Source: Ruminococcaceae bacterium UBA2806 (GTDB lineage Bacteria > Bacillota > Clostridia > Oscillospirales > Acutalibacteraceae). Taken from it: a DNA stretch of 12,980 bases. Below are positions 1 to 7,584 of the stretch, piece after piece. The DNA is taken from NCBI GenBank assembly GCA_002351795.1, contig DEHG01000079.1:39334-52313 (forward strand), written 5' to 3'. The notes beneath the pieces were generated by a model that searched no databases, was not told the DNA's origin, and was given only the letters and a program-made list of their open reading frames with translations. Numbering within the stretch: position 1 is the stretch's first letter; each line of letters starts with the position of its first letter. The position numbers and the translations under genes are program-made.

Positions 1-108
1 ACGCTTGCTGATCTGGTGAAAAAAGGACTTATCACTGTTGTTCAGGCTGCGGAGCAGGCGGAGATGCCTGTTTCGGAATTTAAAAGCAAAGCCGGACTGA
101 CAGTATGA
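1..108 (+). CDS. C-terminal fragment of an unidentified protein
   Basis: The first 35 codons of frame 1 are open from the window edge to a TGA at 106-108, so this is the tail of a gene that begins upstream. The visible residues (TLADLVKKGLITVVQAAEQ... ending in EFKSKAGLTV) look like a short helical pair of the type 'LVKKGL-x-AA-x-MS-x-EF'. That style of tail is common at the ends of Rpn/PD-(D/E)XK-nuclease-like proteins and other clostridial proteins, but too little is present to assign a family. It is not a recognisable guanylate kinase C-terminus, although gmk is a frequent neighbour of rpoZ in Firmicutes. The gene stops 37 bases before rpoZ. Function unknown. Confidence 0.5.
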   Translation, partial: TLADLVKKGLITVVQAAEQAEMPVSEFKSKAGLTV

Positions 109-145
109 TAGAATAAAAAACAATATAATTTAAGGGTGTGTTTTT

Positions 146-361
146 ATGTATGAACATTATACAAGACCTTCCGTAGATGATATCTTTGCGGGGAAAATGA
201 GCAGATATTCTCTTGCTATTGCTGTAGCAAAAAGAGCAAGACAGATAACAGACGATATGCAGAGCGATAAGGGCAAGGTTTGCGATAAGCCTGTTATAGT
301 CGCTGTTGAGGAATTCAAGGAGCATAAGTTTAATATCTTAGAGCCTGATACTGATGCCTGA
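146..361 (+). CDS. rpoZ: DNA-directed RNA polymerase omega subunit
   Basis: Encodes a 71-residue omega subunit, the small accessory subunit that helps the beta' subunit fold and assemble into RNA polymerase. The family signature is clear: the N-terminal 'RPSVDDIFAGKMSRYSLAIAVAKRAR' stretch (about residues 7-32) contains the conserved SRYxLxxAVAKRAR core, followed by an acidic segment and the 'KPVIVAVEEF' strand that is typical of Firmicute omega proteins. Length matches the family (60-90 residues). An AAGGGTG ribosome binding site (about 132-138) precedes the ATG. The stop TGA at 359-361 lies inside the start of priA, an 8-base overlap that suggests translational coupling. The rpoZ-priA order is standard in clostridia. 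Confidence 0.95.
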   Translation: MYEHYTRPSVDDIFAGKMSRYSLAIAVAKRARQITDDMQSDKGKVCDKPVIVAVEEFKEHKFNILEPDTDA

Positions 362-2789
362 CAGCATTAAAGCAGCATCTGTTGCCGCCGGGAATACGCT
401 GTACAGCTTCGATAAGCTTTACGATTATCTGATACCGCCCGAGCTTGAAGGAAAGGTTTTTCCGGGATGCAGGGTAAAGATAAGCTTCGGTCATAGTCTC
501 AGGCAGGGTATCGTTATGGATATCCATGAGGCAGAGGATGCCGCAAAACTAAAGCCTGTTTCTATGGTGATCGACAGAGAGCCTGTGTTGTCGGCGGAAT
601 TGCTGAAAATGGCAGCCTTTATGAAAAGCCGATGCTACTGCACCTATTTTGAAGCCTGCCGTGCAATGCTGCCAACAGGACTGTCGGTAAAGCTTACATA
701 CAGCTACAGCGCTGTGCAGGGGTATGATTCACATACTCTTATGAGTGATGAAGAAAAGGCGGTTTATGAATATCTTCGCAGCCGCAGGACTCCTGTAAGA
801 GAGGACAGACTGCTGAAAAAGCTGGAATTTTCAGATGTGCAGCTGCTTGGCGATATGGTAAAAAAAGGCTATGTTCTCCGCAGCGAAACTGTAAAAAAGC
901 GTATTGCAGATGAAACTGTTAAAATGATAAGACTCAGGGGAGATATCCCCGACAGAAAATATACGCCGAATCAGACAGAGGTGCTCAGTGTCCTGTCCGA
1001 TATAGGAGAAGCTTCCGTCAAGGAGATATGCTACTTTACGGGCGTAAGCTCCGCCGTTACAGATAACCTTGTAAAGCGGGGAATATGCGAGTATTTTGAA
1101 GCGCCTCCGCCGAAGGAAGCGGAATGTCCTCATGATGTGAAGGCTAAAGAAGAGATCGATCTTACTTCACAGCAGCAAAGCGCATATGAAGCGATCCTTT
1201 CAAGGTATGAAAGCGGTAAGCCCGATGTAACTCTCTTGTACGGTATTACCGGCAGCGGAAAGACTTCCGTTTTCATGAAGCTCATTGACAGAGTGCATGA
1301 GGACGGCAGGGGCGTTATCTGCATGGTGCCGGAAATATCGCTTACTCCGCAGATGCTTGCCGGTTTCAAGGCGAGATATGCAGACAGAGTGGCTGTTTTC
1401 CACAGCGGTCTCCCGCTCGGAGAAAGGCTTGAACAATGGCGCAGGGTTCGTGACGGACGTGCTGATATTGTTGTAGGCACACGCTCAGCAATATTTGCGC
1501 CTATGGAAAACATCGGTCTGATCGTCATGGACGAGGAACAGGAGTACAGCTATAAATCTTCTGCTAATCCGAGATTCCATGCAAGAGAGCTTGCAAAATT
1601 CAGGTGCAATGAAAATAAATGTCCGCTTGTTCTGTCATCGGCTACGCCATCGGTGGAAAGCTATGAATATGCCCTCAGCGGCAGATATTCTCTTTGCCGC
1701 CTTGATAAGCGCTATGGCGCAGCAAGACTTCCTCATGTAATAACCGTTGATATGAACAGGGAGCAGGATCAGGGCAATCACAGCGGATACAGCAGCATAC
1801 TTCTTGAAGGGCTTGAAGAAAATCTCAAAAACGGGCAGCAGTCGATACTTCTGCTCAACAGACGGGGGCATAATACATTTATAGCCTGCCGCCGGTGCAA
1901 TGAGGTAATATCCTGTCCGAACTGTTCGATATCCCTGACATATCACAGCGCAAATCACAGGCTTATGTGTCATTACTGCGGCTACAGTATTCCCGTACCG
2001 GAGAGATGTCCTGCCTGCGGCTCAGAACGCATAAGATACAGCGGCGCAGGTACACAGAGGGCTGAACAGGAGCTTGCAGAAATATTTCCGGACGCAAGGA
2101 TACTGCGTCTTGATACCGATGCGACTATGCAAAGGTATGCTTATGAAAAAAAATTAGGAATGTTCCGTGAAGGAAAATATGATATAATGCTCGGCACACA
2201 GATGGTCGCAAAGGGACTTGATTTTCCCAATGTAACTCTTGTCGGCGTACTTTCGGCTGACGGAATGATGCACAGCGAGGATTTCCGCAGCTATGAAAGG
2301 ACGTTTTCACTGCTTACTCAGGTAGTGGGTCGTTCCGGCAGGGGCGGTCTTGAAGGCAGGGCAGTCATACAGACCTTTGAACCGAATAACCCGATAATCG
2401 AAATGGCGGCTTCGCAGGATTATGATTCCTTTTTCAGGACTGAAATAGGGCTGAGGAAGGCTATGCTGTACCCGCCTTTTGCAGATATCGGAATAATAGG
2501 CTTTGCGGGCGAGGATAAGGAGCTTACAAACCGGGCGGCGCAGGAGTTTGCCTCAATGCTTAAAGACTGCTTTTCCGGTCAGTACAGCGACCTTCCGATA
2601 AGAATGCTCGGCCCGTCGCCGGCGTCAGTTTCAAAGGTCAGCGGAAAATATCGTTTTCGCATTATACTTAAATTCAAAAATACAAAGCGTTTCCGGGAGA
2701 TGCTGTCATCAGTACTTGCAAAGACTAACAGCAGCATATTCAGAGATGTATCCGTTTTTGCCGACATCGACCCGGACAGCATTATGTAG
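354..2789 (+). CDS. priA: Primosomal protein N' (replication restart helicase PriA)
   Basis: An 811-residue superfamily 2 DNA helicase that recognises stalled forks and reloads the replisome. The N-terminal 3'-DNA-binding domain has the usual 'YSFDKLYDYLIPPEL' opening. The Walker A motif GITGSGKT is at about residues 297-304 (Lys303). The Walker B position reads DEEQ (about 393-396) rather than the DEEH of E. coli PriA. Eight cysteines in four CxxC pairs (about 512/515, 521/524, 539/542, 552/555) form the two-zinc module inserted in the helicase core. 'GTQMVAKGLDFPNVTLVG' and 'QVVGRSGRGG' are helicase motifs V and VI. Length is usual for Firmicutes (about 730-830). The ATG overlaps the end of rpoZ by 8 bases and has only a weak ribosome binding site, so coupling with rpoZ is likely. 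Confidence 0.95.
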   Translation: MPDSIKAASVAAGNTLYSFDKLYDYLIPPELEGKVFPGCRVKISFGHSLRQGIVMDIHEAEDAAKLKPVSMVIDREPVLSAELLKMAAFMKSRCYCTYFEACRAMLPTGLSVKLTYSYSAVQGYDSHTLMSDEEKAVYEYLRSRRTPVREDRLLKKLEFSDVQLLGDMVKKGYVLRSETVKKRIADETVKMIRLRGDIPDRKYTPNQTEVLSVLSDIGEASVKEICYFTGVSSAVTDNLVKRGICEYFEAPPPKEAECPHDVKAKEEIDLTSQQQSAYEAILSRYESGKPDVTLLYGITGSGKTSVFMKLIDRVHEDGRGVICMVPEISLTPQMLAGFKARYADRVAVFHSGLPLGERLEQWRRVRDGRADIVVGTRSAIFAPMENIGLIVMDEEQEYSYKSSANPRFHARELAKFRCNENKCPLVLSSATPSVESYEYALSGRYSLCRLDKRYGAARLPHVITVDMNREQDQGNHSGYSSILLEGLEENLKNGQQSILLLNRRGHNTFIACRRCNEVISCPNCSISLTYHSANHRLMCHYCGYSIPVPERCPACGSERIRYSGAGTQRAEQELAEIFPDARILRLDTDATMQRYAYEKKLGMFREGKYDIMLGTQMVAKGLDFPNVTLVGVLSADGMMHSEDFRSYERTFSLLTQVVGRSGRGGLEGRAVIQTFEPNNPIIEMAASQDYDSFFRTEIGLRKAMLYPPFADIGIIGFAGEDKELTNRAAQEFASMLKDCFSGQYSDLPIRMLGPSPASVSKVSGKYRFRIILKFKNTKRFREMLSSVLAKTNSSIFRDVSVFADIDPDSIM

Positions 2790-2825
2790 TATAAAAAAGA
2801 TTATGTGTTTTTTGGGGGAAGTTTT

Positions 2826-3299
2826 ATGGCGATAAGGAATATAGTAAAGGAAGGCGATCCGGTACTTGCCAAGATCTGCCGGCCTGTAGAAAAATTTGAT
2901 GAAAAGCTGGCAGTTCTTCTTGACGATATGTACGAGACTATGCAAAGCGGAGACGGAGTAGGACTTGCTGCGCCTCAGGTAGGTATTCTCAGAAGGATAT
3001 TTGTAATTGATATCGGTGATGGAAAGACTGAATTCATCAACCCTAAGATAGAGAAAACAAAAGGCGTTCAGGAGGGTGTTGAGGGCTGTCTTTCATGTCC
3101 GGGTGAATACGGTGTTACAAGACGCCCGATGTATGTCACCGTGACAGCGCAGAACCGCTACGGCGATCAGTTTACAGTAAATGCAGAGGGTCTTTATGCA
3201 AAGGCTATCTGTCACGAAAACGATCATCTTGACGGTGTGCTGTTCAAAGAGCACGTTATAAGAAAGGTCGAGCCTCACGAATTTGATGAGGCGGAATAA
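2826..3299 (+). CDS. def: Peptide deformylase
   Basis: A 157-residue metalloenzyme that removes the formyl group from the N-terminal methionine of nascent proteins. All three family motifs are present: GVGLAAPQ (residues 44-51), EGCLS (86-90, metal-ligand Cys88) and HENDH (130-134, metal-ligand His130 and His134 with catalytic Glu131). I chose the ATG at 2826 because a GGGGGAAG ribosome binding site sits just upstream and the protein then starts 'MAIRNIVKEGDPVLAK', the normal deformylase start. An in-frame GTG at 2805 would add seven unsupported residues and would bury that site. It lies 36 bases after priA and 28 before fmt, the enzyme that adds the formyl group, so the two opposing activities are co-transcribed. 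Confidence 0.96.
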   Translation: MAIRNIVKEGDPVLAKICRPVEKFDEKLAVLLDDMYETMQSGDGVGLAAPQVGILRRIFVIDIGDGKTEFINPKIEKTKGVQEGVEGCLSCPGEYGVTRRPMYVTVTAQNRYGDQFTVNAEGLYAKAICHENDHLDGVLFKEHVIRKVEPHEFDEAE

Positions 3300-3327
3300 T
3301 TTATATGCAGGCTGAAAGGGTGGATTT

Positions 3328-4251
3328 ATGAGAATTGTATTCATGGGGACGCCGGATTTTGCGGTGCCCTGTTTAGACGCCCTTATAAAGGACGGAAACG
3401 AAATAGCGGGAGTATTCACTCAGCCCGATAAACCCAAGGGCAGACGTGCAGTGCTTACGCCGCCGCCTGTTAAGGAAAGAGCTTTACAGGATAATATCAG
3501 GGTTTATCAGCCGGCAACGCTGAAAAACGGAGAGGCATTTGCGCTTTTGCAGGAGCTTGCGCCGGAAATGATAGTGGTTGTGGCATACGGCAAGATACTC
3601 CCGAAGGAAATACTTGATCTCCCGGAGAAGGGCTGTATTAACGTACACGCTTCACTTCTGCCTGAATACAGAGGTGCTGCGCCCATACAGCAGGCTGTTC
3701 TTGACGGGAAAAAGGTTACGGGCGTAACGGCAATGTATATGGATGTCGGTCTTGATACAGGCGATATGCTGATGAAGACCGAGCTTGATATAGGTGAGAA
3801 CGAGACAGCCGAGGAGCTTCACGACAGATTGTCCCAGGCAGGAGCCGAGCTTATTGTAAAGGTCGTCCATGCGGCGGAAAAGGGAGAGCTTCAAAGGGAA
3901 AAGCAGGACGAAAGCAAGGCAAGCTATGTCGGAATGCTTACAAAGGAAATGTCAAAGATAGATTTCTCCGAAACGGCGCAGCAGGTGCATAATAAGGTCA
4001 GAGGTCTGTATTCATGGCCGGGGGCATCGGCTGCTGTCAGCGGAAAAAAGGTGAAAATACACAGTACCCGCCTTGCAAAGGGCAGCGGAACGCCGGGTCA
4101 GGTGCTTTCGTTAAAGCCGCTTATAGTTGCTTGCGGAGAGGGTGCGGTTGAAATAAAGGAACTCCAGCCGGAAGGCAAAAAGAGAATGGACGCTTCGTCA
4201 TTTATCAACGGACTGCATATCTCATCGCCCGATGAGATAGTATTCAGCTGA
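3328..4251 (+). CDS. fmt: Methionyl-tRNA formyltransferase
   Basis: A 307-residue cytosolic enzyme that transfers a formyl group from 10-formyltetrahydrofolate to Met-tRNA(fMet) for translation initiation. The N-terminal Rossmann-like domain starts 'MRIVFMGTPDFAVPCL'. The catalytic triad is visible as Asn105 and His107 in 'NVHASLLPEYRGAAPI' and Asp143 in 'GLDTGD', equivalent to N106/H108/D144 of the E. coli enzyme. The C-terminal tRNA-binding OB-fold domain (about 200-307) has the expected 'VRGLYSWPGA' segment and 'LQPEGKKRM' near the end. Length is normal (about 310). An AAGGGTGG ribosome binding site precedes the ATG. It follows def by 28 bases and precedes rsmB by 39. Confidence 0.96.
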   Translation: MRIVFMGTPDFAVPCLDALIKDGNEIAGVFTQPDKPKGRRAVLTPPPVKERALQDNIRVYQPATLKNGEAFALLQELAPEMIVVVAYGKILPKEILDLPEKGCINVHASLLPEYRGAAPIQQAVLDGKKVTGVTAMYMDVGLDTGDMLMKTELDIGENETAEELHDRLSQAGAELIVKVVHAAEKGELQREKQDESKASYVGMLTKEMSKIDFSETAQQVHNKVRGLYSWPGASAAVSGKKVKIHSTRLAKGSGTPGQVLSLKPLIVACGEGAVEIKELQPEGKKRMDASSFINGLHISSPDEIVFS

Positions 4252-4290
4252 CGGACGGCGCTCCATTTCCGAAAGGATGATCGTTTTACG

Positions 4291-5610
4291 ATGACTGCAA
4301 GAGAGGCAGCGTTCAAGGCGCTGAAAAGGGTAATGCTTGACGGCGCATATTCAAATCTTATACTTGACAGGATACTTTCAGGATCGGACCTGTCGGCAAG
4401 GGATAAGGCATTCACTTCAATAATTTTTTACGGAGTTATGGAAAAGCAGCTCCTTCTGGATTATAATATACAAAGGCTCAGCGACAGACCTCTCGGCAGC
4501 ATAGAAAAACCTGTGCTTGTCATTCTGAGGATGGGTATGTATCAGCTGTTCTTTATGGAAAGCGTTCCGCAGAGCGCAGCCGTAAATGAAAGCGTAAATT
4601 TGTGTAAAGTAAATAAGCTTGACAATGCAAAAGCGTTTGTCAATGCGGTTTTACGCAGTGCTGTAAAGCTTAAAACTTTATACCTTCCCGATAAGAGAAA
4701 GGGTAAAAATAAGTATCTCTCGATAAAATATTCATGTCCGGAAGCGCTTGTAAGGCTGTGGCGCAATGCCTATGGCGATGAGATAACGGCGCAGATACTT
4801 GAGTCTCTCGAAGGCAGACCGCCTGTGACGGCAAGAGTAAATACGCTCAGAACAGATACCGATTCGCTTATCCGTATGCTTGAAGAAGAGGGGATAAAGG
4901 CTGTAAAAACAGATATACCTGATTGTATCATGCTTGACGGCGGTTCCCCATCGGAGCTTGCATCATTCAGCAAAGGGCTTTTTCATATACAGGATATGGC
5001 TTGTCAGATCTGCTGCGTTATACTTGGAGCAAGATCGGGGGAAACTGTAACAGACGCCTGCAGCGCACCCGGCGGCAAGGCTTTTACCTTGTCGGAAATG
5101 ATGGAAAATAAAGGCAGGCTTATTTCCTGCGACCTGTATGAAAACAGATTGAAGCTTGTAAGGGACGGCGCACAGCGTCTCGGCATAAGCATGATCGAAA
5201 CAACGGCGGGAAGCTCGTCAGACAGGGATGATATCCCGATGTCGGACAGGATACTTTGCGATGTACCCTGTTCGGGGCTTGGGATAATAAGAAGAAAGCC
5301 GGAGCTGAGATATAAAGAGGATACGGGCGCAGAAAGCCTTCCGCAGATACAGTATGACATTCTTTGCAATTGTTCACGCTTTCTCAGACCGGGCGGGAGG
5401 ATGGTCTATTCGACCTGTACTCTTGATCCGGACGAAAACGGAAAAGTTGTAAGGCGGTTTCTGAGTGAGCATAAGGATTTCAGCCCCGCTGCAATAGAGC
5501 TTCCTTACGGGATCAGAAGGCGTATAGACGAGCCTGAAAATGAGCTTACTCTTTTTCCGGAAAAAAACGGTACAGACGGCTTTTTTATATCCCTTATCGT
5601 AAAGAGGTAA
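4291..5610 (+). CDS. rsmB: 16S rRNA (cytosine-967-C5)-methyltransferase RsmB
   Basis: A 439-residue methyltransferase that uses S-adenosylmethionine to make 5-methylcytosine at position 967 of 16S rRNA (E. coli numbering). The first 130 or so residues are the NusB-like RNA-binding domain ('TAREAAFKALKRVMLDGAYSN', 'VPQSAAVNESVNLCK'). The catalytic Rossmann domain follows, with the SAM-binding 'DACSAPGGKA' motif (Cys257 region), the 'DVPCSGLGI' motif (Cys327) and 'YSTCTLDPDEN' (Cys376). The last two provide the product-release and nucleophile cysteines of RNA m5C methyltransferases. An AAAGGATG ribosome binding site lies shortly before the ATG. Length fits the family (about 430-450). It sits in the common fmt-rsmB-rlmN order. 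Confidence 0.95.
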   Translation: MTAREAAFKALKRVMLDGAYSNLILDRILSGSDLSARDKAFTSIIFYGVMEKQLLLDYNIQRLSDRPLGSIEKPVLVILRMGMYQLFFMESVPQSAAVNESVNLCKVNKLDNAKAFVNAVLRSAVKLKTLYLPDKRKGKNKYLSIKYSCPEALVRLWRNAYGDEITAQILESLEGRPPVTARVNTLRTDTDSLIRMLEEEGIKAVKTDIPDCIMLDGGSPSELASFSKGLFHIQDMACQICCVILGARSGETVTDACSAPGGKAFTLSEMMENKGRLISCDLYENRLKLVRDGAQRLGISMIETTAGSSSDRDDIPMSDRILCDVPCSGLGIIRRKPELRYKEDTGAESLPQIQYDILCNCSRFLRPGGRMVYSTCTLDPDENGKVVRRFLSEHKDFSPAAIELPYGIRRRIDEPENELTLFPEKNGTDGFFISLIVKR

Positions 5611-5634
5611 AATTCAAATAAAGGAGTGAGATAT

Positions 5635-6699
5635 TTGGCAGATGAGCTTATTGATATCAAGTCGATGAACGAAAAGGAACTGAAAGATTTTTTTGAAGAT
5701 CTTGGTCAGCCTAAGTTCAGAGCAGGTCAGGTGTTCTCATGGCTTCATAAAGGAGTAAAAACCTTTGACGAAATGACCAATATACCGTCGGATTTAAGAA
5801 AAAAACTTGTGCAAACCTGCTATATCTCATGCGCAGCTATTGAAAAAAAATTAATTTCGGCTTATGATAGTACAGTGAAGTATTTGTTCTCGTTCAGGGA
5901 TGGAGAAACAGTTGAATCAGTTGTGATGAAATATCATCACGGCTACACGATATGCGTATCAACGCAGGCAGGCTGTAAGATGGGCTGTGACTTCTGTGCA
6001 ACGGGAAAGGGCGGCTTCCGCCGTGATCTGAGGGCGTCGGAAATACTCTCGCAGATACAGACGGCTCAGCAGGATAACGGGATAAGGATATCCAATATCG
6101 TCCTGATGGGAATGGGAGAGCCGCTTGACAATTATGATAATGTGATCCGTTTTTTAGAGCTTGTAAGCTGTGAAAACGGACTTAATATAGGGATGAGACA
6201 TATATCGCTTTCGACCTGCGGCATAGTGCCGAAGATATATGACCTTGCAGACAGGAAGCTGCAGCTTACGTTATCGGTATCGCTCCATGCGCCGAATAAT
6301 GAGATACGCAGCCGGACAATGCCCGTAAATAAGAAGTATCCGATAGAGGAGCTGCTGAAAGCGTGCAGATATTATGCAGAAAAGACAGGTCGGAGAATAT
6401 CCTTCGAATATGCAATGATCGATGGAGTAAATGACAGCGATGAATGTGCAAGGGAACTGGCTTCAAGGATACGGGGGATTCTTTCCCACGTCAACCTTAT
6501 ACCCGTTAACAGCGTCAGCGGCAGCGATTACCGCAAAAGCCGGGGCGACAGGCTCAGAAGCTTTATTTCTATACTTGAGCGCTCGGGTATAACGGCAACG
6601 GTCAGAAGGACTCTGGGGAGCGATATAAACGCTTCCTGCGGTCAGCTCAGATCTTCTGCTGCAAAGAATAAGGCAGCAAAGGGGGAAATAACAGGATGA
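5635..6699 (+). CDS. rlmN: Dual-specificity 23S rRNA/tRNA adenine-C2 methyltransferase RlmN
   Basis: A radical-SAM enzyme that methylates C2 of adenosine 2503 in 23S rRNA, and of A37 in some tRNAs in characterised homologues. With a TTG start at 5635 the protein has 354 residues. The 4Fe-4S motif CxxxCxxC is at Cys114, Cys118 and Cys121 ('GCKMGCDFCATG'), followed by 'NIVLMGMGEPLDN'. The C-terminal cysteine that receives the methyl group is Cys335 in 'DINASCGQLR'. The TTG is preferred because AAGGAG (5621-5626) lies eight bases before it; an in-frame GTG at 5626 would overlap that site. The next in-frame ATG (5665) lacks a good site. The stop overlaps the prpC start as ATGA. Confidence 0.94.
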   Translation: MADELIDIKSMNEKELKDFFEDLGQPKFRAGQVFSWLHKGVKTFDEMTNIPSDLRKKLVQTCYISCAAIEKKLISAYDSTVKYLFSFRDGETVESVVMKYHHGYTICVSTQAGCKMGCDFCATGKGGFRRDLRASEILSQIQTAQQDNGIRISNIVLMGMGEPLDNYDNVIRFLELVSCENGLNIGMRHISLSTCGIVPKIYDLADRKLQLTLSVSLHAPNNEIRSRTMPVNKKYPIEELLKACRYYAEKTGRRISFEYAMIDGVNDSDECARELASRIRGILSHVNLIPVNSVSGSDYRKSRGDRLRSFISILERSGITATVRRTLGSDINASCGQLRSSAAKNKAAKGEITG

Positions 6700-7424
6700 A
6701 ATTATACTCGCAGAGTGATATCGGTCTGATACGACAATCCAATCAGGATTATTGTTTGACCGGATACTTTCCGGACGGAGCCGCATGGGCTATAGTCTGC
6801 GATGGAATGGGCGGCGCAAACGGCGGCAGTACCGCAAGCCATGTTGCGACCGAAAGCATTGCGGAAACGCTTACTACAGGCTATCGTGAGGACATGACAG
6901 GGACAGAGATAAGCAATCTTATGAAGCTTGCTGTTGACTATGCAAATAAGTCTGTATATGAGATGTCCCGGTATGTAAGCGGTCTGGAAGGTATGGGTAC
7001 GACCGTTGTCTGTGTAATAGCCAAGGACGAGAGACTCCATGTTGTACACGCAGGTGACAGCAGGGCTTATCTCTTTACGGGCGACAGCATAAGACAGATC
7101 ACTACGGATCATTCCATCGTACAGGAGCTTGTCTCTGCAGGTCAGCTTACGAAGGAACAGGCAAGGATCCACCCGAACCGTAATCTTATAACAAGGGCGC
7201 TCGGAACCGAACCAAAGCTTGTTACGGATTATAATACGGTTGAATTCAAGGACGGCGCTAAGGTGATCGTCTGCACGGACGGGATGTCCAATTACATAAC
7301 GGATGAAAGTCTGCTGGAATTTATTCGCTCAAACGATTGCGAAAAGCTTCCCGATATGCTTATTCAGAAGGCTAAGGAGCTTGGCGGCAGCGATAATATA
7401 ACAGTGGCTGTCATATCAAGCTGA
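6696..7424 (+). CDS. prpC: PP2C-family protein serine/threonine phosphatase (PrpC/Stp)
   Basis: A 242-residue cytosolic, metal-dependent phosphatase expected to reverse phosphorylation by the kinase encoded next. The PP2C motifs appear in order: 'SDIGLIRQSNQD' (residues about 7-18, with NQD where B. subtilis has NED), 'CDGMGGANGG' (metal-binding Asp36), 'GMGTTVV', 'HAGDSRAYL', 'ITTDHS', 'ITRALG', 'CTDGM' (Asp195) and 'GGSDNITV' (Asp233). All expected aspartates are present, so it should be active. Length matches Firmicute PrpC/Stp (about 240-250). Its ATG overlaps the rlmN stop by four bases and a GGGGGAAA-type ribosome binding site lies in the end of rlmN. The prpC-pknB pairing is the usual arrangement, but here the two genes are 160 bases apart instead of overlapping. 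Confidence 0.95.
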   Translation: MKLYSQSDIGLIRQSNQDYCLTGYFPDGAAWAIVCDGMGGANGGSTASHVATESIAETLTTGYREDMTGTEISNLMKLAVDYANKSVYEMSRYVSGLEGMGTTVVCVIAKDERLHVVHAGDSRAYLFTGDSIRQITTDHSIVQELVSAGQLTKEQARIHPNRNLITRALGTEPKLVTDYNTVEFKDGAKVIVCTDGMSNYITDESLLEFIRSNDCEKLPDMLIQKAKELGGSDNITVAVISS

Positions 7425-7584
7425 TGCCGCAGCAGCGGCGCATGATCGGGGCTTTGCCCCTGACTTTATCCACTCCGGAGCAATACGGGCTATGAAGGCA
7501 GCATAACAGCTTTTGCAGACCGGCGCAGCCGGAGATAATATAAATAATTCAGACTAAGAACCGGAACTGAAAGGAGTAATATGA
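7425..7584 (+). promoter_or_regulatory. prpC-pknB gap with hairpins and weak promoter candidate
   Basis: This gap holds two small GC-rich hairpins just after the prpC stop: GCCGC/GCGGC (7426-7430 with 7435-7439) and GGGGC-TTT-GCCCC (7448-7460). A palindromic CTCCGGAG is at 7473-7480 and a third hairpin, CCGGC-GCA-GCCGG, at 7520-7532. None has a clean T-run, so strong termination is unlikely. A weak promoter reading is TTGCAG (7513-7518) with GATAAT (7534-7539) at a short 15-base spacing, placing the third hairpin in the spacer. AAGGAG at 7571-7576 is the ribosome binding site of pknB. The layout would allow the kinase to be expressed at a different level from the phosphatase, but that is inference. 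Confidence 0.3.

Noticed and set aside
124..129. Perfect TATAAT upstream of rpoZ as a promoter
   Set aside because: No -35 element at 16-18 bases, and a start near 136 would leave the AAGGG ribosome binding site at the extreme 5' end of the message or outside it. Co-transcription from upstream is more likely.
1130..1528. A 132-codon minus-strand frame inside priA
   Set aside because: Shadow of the priA coding strand; composition is Ser/Pro/Thr-rich as expected for an antisense reading, with no ribosome binding site.
2805..2825. GTG start adding seven residues to peptide deformylase
   Set aside because: It would include the GGGGGAAG ribosome binding site in the coding region; the ATG at 2826 gives the standard family N-terminus.
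6702..7172. A 156-codon minus-strand frame opposite prpC
   Set aside because: Lies entirely antisense to a clearly functional PP2C gene and has no family signature.
7581..7583. ATG four bases before the pknB start
   Set aside because: It is out of frame with the kinase and leads only to a short frame; the ATG at 7585 has correct AAGGAG spacing.
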